Assembly (NCBI RefSeq): GCF_963576615.1
Contig: NC_088711.1
Location: forward strand, 21,794,182 to 21,858,181
Length of the DNA: 64,000 bases
From: Watersipora subatra
Taxonomy: Eukaryota; Bryozoa; Gymnolaemata; Cheilostomatida; Watersiporidae
Direction of reading: 5' to 3'
Shown: piece after piece, positions 30,701 through 42,700 of the stretch
Position numbering within the stretch: the stretch's first letter is position 1
Layout: every line of letters starts with the position of its first letter
The notes under the pieces: generated by a model
Database searches by the model: none
The model's input: the letters and a program-made list of their open reading frames with translations, nothing else
Told to the model about the DNA's origin: nothing
Translations under genes and position numbers: made by a program

Positions 30701-33700
30701 CTACAAAAAAATAAACTCAACATTAACTTAAAAAGATTGGTGTAGATTGACGACAGTGAGCAGGTGGCGCACGCCAGGTATCTATCTTCAACCCTGTCGT
30801 GCAGCTCACTGCTCAATCGAATATTTAATGTTTGTTGCGACGATGACAGGAAAGTTTGCGGTGGGACTAAAAGTAGCCTGGGCATGGCTCTCTTGGGCGG
30901 TAGGGAGGGGGAGAGAGAGAGGAGCTCCCCTCTTTCTTCCTCCCCCCCACTCCCCAAGAGAGCCAAGCCTAGGCTAGGCTAAAAGCGTTAATAACCAGTT
31001 TAGACTAGTCATTTAAGGCAGGTTCTTTTCCCAACTCTCATACCAGTATGCGTTGAGTTTATAGAGCGGCCACATGATCATTGACCTAAAGCTATTGAAG
31101 CACGAATAGCAGCTCATGCTAGGAACACAGCCACATGGATTCGAACCAAACTCATCAAATTAATAATATCATCCTAGTCATTCTACGCCATATTGTCGCA
31201 TGATTCCATTTGCTGTATTCTAAATTATGATGGAGTCAACTGTTTGTGATGAAATAAAATGAATATTAGTAGATCGTCCAGTCAAATATGAGCATTAGTA
31301 CATATACTCCTGACAAGTAACTTACAACAAAAATGCTGTTCCTGTATCGGTTCCGCACAGCTTTTGGTACTAAGGCTATTCAGTAACAATCACTGGAAAT
31401 GCTTAGTTCAGTTATTTAGTGAACTATAGTAGCAAAGAATAATAATAACAGATAAGAAGAATAACACCGTCCCGTACATGACACAGTGATTTAAGAAAAA
31501 CCTTATAATATAAAACATTATACAAGCATTATAATACTAATAACATGTTTATTAAACCAGCATTGTCCAAGCGATTCATTTTATTTTATGATTTTAAGAA
31601 CAAAGTTTGTTTGAAGGAAATCATAATACCCTAGAAAGCAACATTTTAACTGTGCACTTTAATAGCATGTTTTAGTAGCTTTATAATGAAAGCTTAAAAT
31701 GGGGAGGAAACTTACAAAGGAAGAGAGAGGACAACCAAAGTCCGTCAGTTGGGATTTTAGTTAGTTAAGGTACACCTCTTAACTGAAGAATCATTTTGTT
31801 GCCCACATGGCAGCAAAAACACTTTAGTTAGAATGTGCACCCGGAGTATACTCTGATAGTCTTAGAATTATTGAAATATTGTGCTATTTAGTTAAATGTT
31901 TGATAGCATCCTTACATGAGCGGGCATATGACAAACAGATAATCGCCTCTCAAAAAGTCTTGAAAGATAACTTACATTAAACTTTAGAGAGATGACTCAC
32001 CACTTGACCTTACTGACTCATTTCACACTCACCCTTTTTGGTTGAACTCGGGCGGCTGCCAATAGGCAAGACGGTGCTACCCATCCTGTCTGAGGTGACA
32101 GGCTGGGCCTGGTGAGCCACAGGCGCTGGACCATAGAGGGCCTCTTCATCAGGAGACACCTTTGTCTTTTTCAGCTCATAGTCATCAACAATGGGCAGCT
32201 CTGTAGCAGTCCAACAATTAGATTTGTGTAAGACAAAGACAGAGCCACATGGTTTGTTTCTACATTTAATTCATGAGCAGAACTCGTCTAGCTTTTGAAC
32301 TTGTTTGAAATAGCATTCTCCAGGGTTTCAATGCAGTCAAAAGAAAAACAGAGGGCAGTTTTGTTTGAAGATATTTCAGATAGTCGCATAAAAATTTAAG
32401 ATATGTCAAATGGTAGCTTCGGCGGACAGTAAAACGTCAAATATGATGTATTTTAAAACTATTAGATTGTGTCCAGACTAAAGGAAAAAGTATTCCTTTA
32501 GTGCGGACAGTATTATATGATAAAATACAACTAAAGCTTGATAACCTTTGTATTTACTAGATAATGAACTTGCACAGTATTTGGGTAAATTTTATCAGAA
32601 AGTATCAACATTTTTCTCTCATTTGAGATTGTTTCTGATACTTGAAGTGATCTGACTGCCAGGATGTTTCAAGATTAAGATAGACAAAACTTGATCGTAA
32701 TTAAAATGATCAGCTCAAACGACGGTGTAATTATAATTGCAAAGACACAGAGGGATAGAGATGCGCATTGCTGCAACTTGAACGCAATATGCGATATCAA
32801 CCGTAGCTATGATAGCAACTAGTGAACGTAATTTCACCTGTATTTTTCTGCAAGCGTTTTAATCGCAATTAAGTTTGCCAATTTTAATCTTGAAACATCT
32901 TGGCAGTCAAATCACTTCAAACATGAAAAATGCTAATGATAGAAAAAACAATATTTTCTGATAAAATCTGCGAAAACTTTGTGAAAATTCCTCTTTAAAA
33001 TCTTACTGCTCTGCTCAAATGTGAAACAGTCGGTTCATATATTCATACCAACAGCTGGACCTGATACCCTGTAGCTTTTGCATAGGCAATACTGAATTCA
33101 CATTGTACTCACGCGCTTCACTGGACCTTGGACTGTGCTGAACTTTGTTGTTGGCATTGTTCTTCTTGATAATCACGGCAGCAACAATGACAACAATCAA
33201 GATGGTAAGCAGCGAGCAGCCGATAGCGATGCCGATGATCAGTCCAGGACCAAGGGGAAGTCCTGGAATAAGTACTCAGCATGAATATAGGTAATAACTA
33301 GCTGCACTAAACGCCTTTATGATGAAAAGATGACCAGTTAGTTTGGTACAAGTTAAATATCAACAGAACAACAAAAATGAAGAAATGCTTAATGAACAAT
33401 TCTAATATTCCAAAGCATAATTAAAACAATCTTTACTATAATAAGAGTCGTCTCTGTTTGTTTGTCTGTTCGAAACCGCACTGAGAGCACGATTCCTCGC
33501 ACAGGAATCCATCTTCAATCTTCGATTTTGCATGCTACCAACTGCGCTACCCAACTGCCTTGCTGCAATGTGAAGTAATTGTGCGCATAGTTATTACACC
33601 TGATGATCTCTCTATAGCTCACCTCTGATCTATTATACAATATAATATGATACAAATCTTCTATACGCCTGTCTGAAACCACGTTTGGAGCGCTAAGAAA

Positions 33701-36700
33701 AAATGCATCACGCGGGGATTGAACCCAGACATTCGGCTTGGCAGTCACACACACTCCGACTGCACCACATCACTTCCTTGTCGCATTGGAGAATAGCTGT
33801 GCAGGTAGTTATAGCACATGTCAGTCTGTCACAGCACACGGGACTTCCGAAGACCAGTATTTACTATAATAAGAACGGCGTTTATCCATCTGTCCGAAGT
33901 CCTGATTAGGGCTTACAAAAAGTCGCATCGTACAGGATTTGAACTTCCCGCTTCCAGCACGGCGAACAGACACTCGAACAACTGCGCCAGCTGACCACTC
34001 TCTGACATTTTAGACTAATTGTATGTATAGCTATTACACCTGATAATCTCTTTTGTATATATTACATTCAATCCTTTCTAACTGATCACATTCATAACTT
34101 ACCTGGACTAATGAGAATGGGTGAAGAGTTTTCACTTAGCTCCTTCTCATTCACCTCAATCACCAACGGTTCTGCTATGCAGCTGTACGATGTGCCCCCT
34201 ATGGGTATTAAAGCACCCGCCAACACTCGTGTTTCCAGATTTTTTATCGCAGAATTTATGCCAGTCTGACCAGAGCCACCAGGTAGTAACTCGAACTCCA
34301 CCTTGATACTCCCTATACAAGAACCAGATAAAAGATTTAATGAATAATGAGGCTGATAGTTTGCGGATAGCTTTGAAAGTATATGTTTTTTTTTTTTTTG
34401 AACACAGGCACTCTTTTTTAGATTTTTTAAATATTTTTTAATCAAACTTCATCTTAGACTGTAAGATTATGATAACATCTTATTGATATTAACGGTATAT
34501 GTGAAAAATGTTAGTTCACTTTGAATCCCTCGTAGGAGCGTAACTTCAAAATCTTCTATGAATGTGGTTTAAGCTCGATATTAAGATTCTATTTTGACCA
34601 TCAGAAAAACTTGGACCTAATATTGAGTGGATGTTGTTTAATTTCTAGCTGTATCTGTTAAAACTATATTTAAACTTTACTCAAATTTGTCATAGGTATA
34701 GTACAACCAACTGTGGAATTTATGAACTTCAATATTTTAATGGAGGTTCACATAGTAAACAATAATCATTGATACACGATAAAGCACTAAAAATACCTTG
34801 TGTGAGAAGCAGATTGATAAGACGACTCTCCGACACATTCATGACGTCATTAAGCCAGAGTAGCACACCTGCCTCAACACTTTCATAATGTGTCTGCAGC
34901 AAAGCATGGTCGGCATCTATTCTAAAGCTGATAGATACACTCCTGAGGTCACCTTCATCCAAACCATTAAGATAGTTGGCAGCAGTTGTGGTCTCCTCAA
35001 AGACGACAACTGACAATGATAGGTAAGTGCTTGTTAATTTCTATCAAATCTATTAATGAGAAAAATGACAGCTGCAAATCATAATTTTTTAACTAGTGAT
35101 AAATTAAAAAATTACAAATTTCTGATTAAAAGACAAATATATTATCTGACAAAGAAATTATATGAAATTGCAAACCGTGGTACGTTTTTTCCACAAATTA
35201 AGCAGAAATGCGCCACAACTTGGTGAGAGAATTCTGAAAAAAACTCACCCCTGGTTTGGTTACAATTGTCAAAATTTGTATAATTATTACACTTTAGATA
35301 GCGCCAAAAGACACAGTAAGCTGCCACGTACAAACTTCTTAGAAAAATATTTATGGGCAATGCAACCATGTTAGAGTGCGAGGGTTTTTGAAAATTTAAC
35401 AATAAAAAAACAACTACCATTTGTAAGGAGTTAGACAGTGACAACACAGAGGCAAGATGGTTATGTAGACATGCAGACAAACAAATGTATCATAGACGCT
35501 TTTTGTATCAAAACCGTACAACGTGAAAGCACTAAATAGAAAACACTTGGCTGCCATGCAGTAGTATAAGATATCACAATACATAACGTCAACATTTGAA
35601 CAACACCGAGTTTACCAGATGCGTTGGTTGCATTGAAGACAGTAGGTGAGATGCTGTTGACTGTCACTGCATTTGTACCCAACCAAACTGTATGAATATA
35701 TAAGGTAATACCTCTGATGGATATAGACATGAACTCAAGAACATTTCTACATCTCAAAACTAACCATAAATGCTTTAGGCTGCACTCTTCATATTAACCA
35801 CTAAACAATGACAAGGAGAATGATTTATACATAAAACTTTTCTCACGAGGTAAGACAAATCCAGCATTTGTCTATAAAGCACACGAGAAAGATTTTTAAT
35901 AAATAGAAGGCTGTGATCTTAGAAAGCAGGAAAAGAAAGATAACTCCACATACCAAAACTTTTTTTTATTTACAGAGCTCAAGGTTGGCTATATAGTGAA
36001 AATGAAGTCTATTAAATTTACTGACAAATGAACAAATTTCATAAGAACATCTACCATGAAATTAACTAGACATGCTTTGTCCTATATATGAGAGGATAAC
36101 TACTAAACACCACAAACAGTTCTCATCAAAAAAGACAACTCCCAAAAGAACACACATGACAGATATGCGATAGAAAAGCGTCACATCTTAAACAGATGGA
36201 GAATAAATATAAGACTCGACACCGAACTTACTTGTAGCCACAGAACTAGAAGTTGACTGTGTTGTTGAGGTCATATTCGTTACCAGTACTGGCAAAATGA
36301 ACATTTTCAGTGGGTCAGAGTGAACATAATCCAACTTATAGATATATTGTACATTGAGGTGTTGATCGATAATATAAAACAACTTTCTTACATTTAATTA
36401 AACTAAAACCTATAATAATATTATTGAATTTACGCATCACTAATATATCTTTAGTGCATCGAGAATACATCATTGAGAAAGAGCTTTTGCACTTCAACAT
36501 AGACTGATGCTCATACACAATACAGACTTATGCTTTAGCATAACATAATATCTTGTTTCTTTAGTAGACTTCTCCATGATTTCTAGCTAAGAATTATATT
36601 CAGACTAGCTGAATGCAGGGCCGTGCCCGGGTAATAAAAAAGTCTGCACAGAAAATTTATTTTTGTTTATCATATAACAACATTTACCATTCTAACTTTT

Positions 36701-39700
36701 AAACTTCAAATCACGAGTAAAGTGCTTTTGTGTAGTTGAAATAAATTAAGAAAAAAACTAAAACATTTAAATGTTTTAGGGTGTTTACTGTAAGAGTGTT
36801 TAGTGTTTTAGATGTGTTCAACTGTGAAATAATTAACAAGTAATGACTAGATAAAGTAGGATTTCTTACAATGGTTACAATAAAAGGTTAATTGATACTG
36901 ATACATGTAAAACACATTGAGAAAAAATAAATAAAAATTATGAATATGTTGACTTGATAATGACAAAAAGTACATAGAAGCGTGTCAATAAAAAAGATTG
37001 CTGTTGATGAAGAAGCTATCCATCAAAATTTTGAATACGACTATGCCAGTATTGTGCCAGCATAGTTTGTGCAAGTATCGACCTCTCGATAGTCGATACT
37101 AGCACAAATGTAAAAATGAGATATCAAAGTTAAATACTTCAGTGAAGCGCACGAGGGTGCTTCAACTGACCGAGCCGAGATAGAATGTAGAAGCAATTCC
37201 TACTCGAGAATGTCTATGTGAACCTTTTCAGTTTTAAAATGTCTAGATTTCCATCTGCAATAACTGGAGATTGAAGATTGAAATTGTGTCGTTACAGAAA
37301 ATTACAAATAAACAAAGCTGAATATGCAGTTTGAACGGCTTTTTTAACAAAATTTCAAAAAAAGAGCAAACACAAAAGGTAATATTAATTCATAATAAAA
37401 CATACATATTTAACATAAATCGCAAGAAGGATACTGTTACAGTAGATGAACTAGATTAGATAAGAATGGTTTAGCCTTGTGGTTAGGTGCGCATGTTTGC
37501 ATGCTTGCATGCGTGCAATTATCACAAGATCAATTCCAGTACGGTGAGAATTTTTCATTGTAAAACTTTAATCAGATGCGTTGGTTGCATTGAAGACAGT
37601 AGGTGAGATGCCGTTGACTATCACTGCATTTGTACCTAACTAAACAGTTTGAATTTATAAGGTAATACCTCTGATGGATATAGACATGAACTCAATAAGA
37701 ACATTTTTATATCTGAAAAATAACCATAAATGCTTTAGGCTGCATCCTTCATATTAACCACTAAACAATGACAAGGTAAATGATTTCTACATAAAACTTT
37801 TCACACAAATTAAGACAAATCCAGTATTTATCTATAGAGCAAAGGAGAAAAAATTTTAATAAATAGGAAGCGGGGATCTTAAAAAGCAAGAAAAGAAAGA
37901 TAACTCCAAACACCGAACCTCTTTATGCAATAGCTACAGAGCTAATGGTTGGCTATATAGCAAAGATTAAATTTACTGACAAACGAGCAAATTCCATAAA
38001 AACATCTACCATAAAATTAACTAGACATTCGTTGCCCTATATATGAGGGGATAACTACTAAACACCACAAACTGTCCCCATCAAGAAAGACAACTCCCAA
38101 TAGAACACACATGACAAATATGCGATAGCAAAGTGTCACATCTTAAACAGATGGAGAATAAATATAAGACTCGACACCCAACTTACTTGTAGCCACAGAA
38201 CTAGAGGTTGACTGTGTTGTTGAGGTCAAGTTCGTTACCATTACTGGCAAAATGAACATTTTCAGTGGGTCAGAGTAAACATAATCCAACTTATAGATAT
38301 ATTGTACGTTGAGGTTTTGATCGATAATATACAACAACTTTCTTACATTAAATTAAACTAGAACCTATAATAATATTATTGAATTCACGCATCACCAATA
38401 TATCTTTAGTGCATCGAGAATACGTCATTGAGAAAGAGCTTTTGCACTTCAACATGGACTGATGCTCATACACAATACAGACTTATGCTTTAGCATAACA
38501 TAATATCTTGTTTCTTTAGTAGACTTCTCCATGATTTCTAGCTAAGAATTATATTCAGACTAGCTGAGTGCCCGGCCGTGCCCAGGTAATAAAAAAGTCT
38601 TTGCACAAAATATTTATTTTTATTTAACATATACAACATTTACCATTCTAACTTTTAAACTTCAAATCATGAGTAAAGTGTTTTTGTGTAGTTGAAATAG
38701 ATTGAGAAAAACTAAAAACATTTAAATGTTTTAGGGTGTTTACTGTGAGAGTGTGAATTTAGGGTGTTTACTGTAAGAGTGTGAATTTAGTGCGTTTACT
38801 GTAAGAGTGTGAATTTAGTGTTTTTACTGTAAGAGTGTGAATTTAGTGCGTTTACTGTAAGAGTGTGAATTTAGTGTTTTTACTGTAAGAGTGTGAATTT
38901 AGTGTGTTTACTGTAAGAGTGTGAATTTAGTGTGTTTACTGTAAGAGTGTGAATTTAGTGTGTTTACTGTAAGAGTGTGAATTTAGTGTTTTTACTGTAA
39001 GAGTGTGAATTTAGTGTGTTTACTGTAAGAGTGTGAATTTAGTGTGTTTACTGTAAGAGTGTGAATTTAGTGCGTTTACTGTAAGAGTGTGAATTTAGTG
39101 TTTTTACTGTAAGAGTGTGAATTTAGTGTGTTTACTGTAAGAGTGTGAATTTAGTGTGTTTACTGTAAGAGTGTGAATTTAGTGTGTTTACTGTAAGAGT
39201 GTGAATTTAGTGTATTTACTGTAAGAGTGTGAATTTAGTGCGTTTACTGTAAGAGTGTGAATTTAGTGTGTTTACTGTAAGAGTGTGAATTTAGTGTATT
39301 TACTGTAAGAGTGTGAATTTAGTGCGTTTACTGTAAGAGTGTGAATTTAGTGTTTTTACTGTAAGAGTGTTTAGTGTTTTAGATGTGCTTAACTGTGAAA
39401 TAATTAACAAGTAATGACTAGATAAAGTAGGATTTCTTACAGTGGTTAAAATAAAAAGTGAATTGATACTGAAACAATTTAAACGAACTAAAAAAAGATC
39501 AAATGCAAATCACGATAACGTTGAACTAATAATAACAAAAACTACATAGAAGTGTGTCAATAAAAATATTACTGTTGCTGCAAAAGCCATCCATCAAAAT
39601 TTTGAATATGATCATACCAGTATTTGGTATGATAAAAAGGAAAACAAACAGAAAAGGTAATAGTAACTCATAATAGAACGTATATATTTAACTTTAATCG

Positions 39701-42700
39701 CGATAAGGATATTGCAAATGAACTAAATAAAAAAGAACGGCTTAGCCTAATGGTCAGGTGCATGCGTTTGTATACTTGCTATTACGATTGTCGTGAGTTC
39801 GATGGGGAATTTTCATTGTAAGACTTTACTCACTGTAACTGGACACATTGACGACAGAAAAAAACAGGCAAACTTTGAGATTTATATAAATAAAATAGAT
39901 AAATATAATTAATATAATTACATAAATTAAAATTAATATAAATAAATATAGATAAAGTACTTACAAGATTCAGTAGTTGCATAAAGGGCAGCATCTATAA
40001 TCTCAGCTCCCTCAAACACTCTACAAAGATGCAGTAAATAGCATGCTGACAGGTAATTTACAATAAACATGCTGTTCTTGTATCAGTTCTTTGAGACTTC
40101 TAGATCTAAGGCTATCCAGTAACAATCCCTGGCAATGCTTAGTTCAGTTATTTGATGCTTGATGAACTATACTTTCAGCAGCAAATAATAATGATAATAA
40201 CAAATAATAACACAGTTCAGTATATGAAAGTATTATAAGAAAAACGTTATACAAACCTTTTAATACTAATAGCATGCCTGCCAAACCAGCATTTTACTAT
40301 AACCTAAATATTTCATTTTATTAATGATGTAATTCATTTTATACTATGATTTTAGGAACAAAGTTTGTTGGAAGGAAACTATAATACCTTAAAAATCAGC
40401 ATTTTAACTGTGCACTTTAGTAGCATGTTTTGGTAGCTTTATAATGAAAGTTTAAAGATTGGGGAGGAGAAAACTTGAAAATGAAGAGAGAGATTAACAC
40501 TAAAGTGGAGAAACTTGAGAATGAAGAGAGAGATTAACACTAAAGTGGAGAAACTTGAGAATGAAGAGAGAGATTAACACTAAAGTGGAGAAACTTGAGA
40601 AGGAAGAGAGAGATATACACTAAAGTAGAGAAACTTGAGAATGAAGAGAGAGATATACACTAAAGTAGATAAACTTGAGAATGAAGAGAGAGATATACAC
40701 TAAAGTGGAGAAACTTGACAAGGAAGAGGGAGATATACACTAAAGTAGAGAGACTTGACAAGGAAAAGAGAGATTAACACTAAAGTAGAGAAACTTACGC
40801 AAAATATCCAGTAGAGTAGCAACTGCATACAGCAGTCCAAGCACCAGTTGAGTTGTCAAGCGATGCAGCAAGACAGAACCGATCTGACCAATCATTGAGC
40901 TGGCTGTCCCATCCTCGGCACTACAATAAATCAATACGTAGACTAGACCTTGAGCTGAAGCTTGTTTGCCAAAGTAGTAAATGCTATAAATATTTATGTC
41001 TTTGCTATGAAATGTAATAGAGAAGAATGATCTAAAAACACTGCATTCACCTCAGACACAGCGACGACTTTATACCAAATTCTCACTAAGCAATGCGCAG
41101 ATCATGGGTGTACCATAGCTGAACAAGACAAGGTTTAACCTGAGGGGGACACATAAAACCAAGCGCCTCAAGAGACAAAAGTCGCTGTTTCCTAAATTCA
41201 TGAGCATAGAGTGTAAAATGATAAAGTTCTATCAATAAGAACGTAAGAAAAACTGCATTACCTACAGACAGCATCTGTACGTTTTCAATAATTCTACTTG
41301 ATAGTTAAATAAGTTAAAAACCTTTTTAGTAATTTACTGATGTCATGAGCTTAGAGAAGTTATGTACTCAGCTGTTTTCTCGTTAACGTGTAGGGTTTTG
41401 TTTACTGAGTAAAATATGGCGATACAAATAGCTGCACAAATGTTACCATTTTGATTTCAGAATTTATTGATGATCCATATTAGATATAAATACCCTGAAT
41501 ATACTAAAATAAGTTTTCTGGAAAATCCCACAATCATGTCGTGGGATTTCTATGAATAAGTCAAACTCTTTTACTGAGTTATTCCGAAGGGCTACATGCA
41601 TATATCATATTGACCGAAATGTCCTTGCTTGAAGGCTTATCTCTTATATGTTTTTTTATTGTTTGTGCATATGGAGTTGCTCTGGTCTGATTAGAGCACA
41701 TAACTGTTTGTCTCATTATTTCCAGCTCTATAAAGCAGTTATAATAGAATGTCTATTAAAAGTCTCCGACAATACGGAAATGATTACGGAAGAACTCAAA
41801 CAGGGATGTAGAAGTATGTTGTATGGAAGCATGCAATGAGTCAGCAATTTAGAAACTATGACGAGACTCGCTTTTATAAGAAGACCGTAAAACGATCCCA
41901 CACTGCTCACAAGCTGTAGAGAGTTCTGCGGAGACCAAAAAATAGTAAGAAAATAATTATTCTTACCATGTACTCGTACGATGCAGTCTGGGGAGTAGAT
42001 GTCAGTTGTATGGTGAACTGAATAGGAGAGGTCAAGTTGGAAACAGTAGTGAAGGCGAAGGTACTTGGGTTAATTAAATGAATGGCAACAATGTCACTCA
42101 ACCTGCAAAAGAAAGATCATCGCTGAACAAGTTATACAGAAGTTACGGAGTTTAATACAACTCTCACTATAGCAGATAATCTCACTATAGCAGATAATCT
42201 CACTATAGCAGATAATCTCACTATGGCAGATAATCTCACTATAGCAGATAATCTCACTATAGCAGATAATCTCACTATGGCAGATAATCTCACTATAGCA
42301 GATAATCTCACTATAGCAGATAATCTCATTATAGCAGATAATCTCACTATAGCAGATAATCTCACTATGGCAGATAATCTCACTATAACAGATAATCTCA
42401 CTATAGCATATAATCTCACTATAGCAGATAATCTCACTATTGCAGATGATCTCACTATAGCAGATAATCTCACTATAGCAGATAGTCTACCTATAGCAGA
42501 TAATCTCACTATAGCAGATAATCTCACTATAGTAGATATAATGATGGTTCCTACACATTAATCCTACCAAAAACCAAATTCAATATTTGTGGATTTTCAT
42601 ATGATATCGCTAAATTTAACAGAATAATTCATGTTTTTTATGAAAAGAAAACAGTACTAGAGCATGACTATATCTACAACAATGACTACATCTATGAGTG

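Larger units (their letters stand above)
35600..37572. repeat. Tandem segmental duplication, copy 1
   Basis: About 2 kb aligned head-to-tail with 37573-39880. Includes receptor exons 26 and 25, the dispersed 'GCCCGGGTAATAAAAAAGTC' repeat near 36600 and a SINE at its right end (37475-37572). The copies differ by scattered substitutions and small indels. Confidence 0.85.
37573..39880. repeat. Tandem segmental duplication, copy 2
   Basis: Second copy: dead exon 26 copy, live exon 24, dispersed repeat near 38570, then a 28-bp minisatellite of about 22 units absent from copy 1, then SINE (39748-39905). The junction lies in the SINE tail. Confidence 0.85.

Noticed and set aside
30679..30982. Overlapping 72-95 codon ORFs on both strands
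   Set aside because: Produced by the polypurine palindrome; no splice support.
40740..40934. 64-codon ORF looking like a membrane helix (LVLGLLYAVATLLDIL)
   Set aside because: Wrong frame: the phase-correct frame gives the GPS motif, and the ORF runs into the 40-bp array.
42132..42561. 131-codon and 112-codon repetitive ORFs (RLSAIV / ADNLTI)
   Set aside because: 18-bp minisatellite read on both strands.
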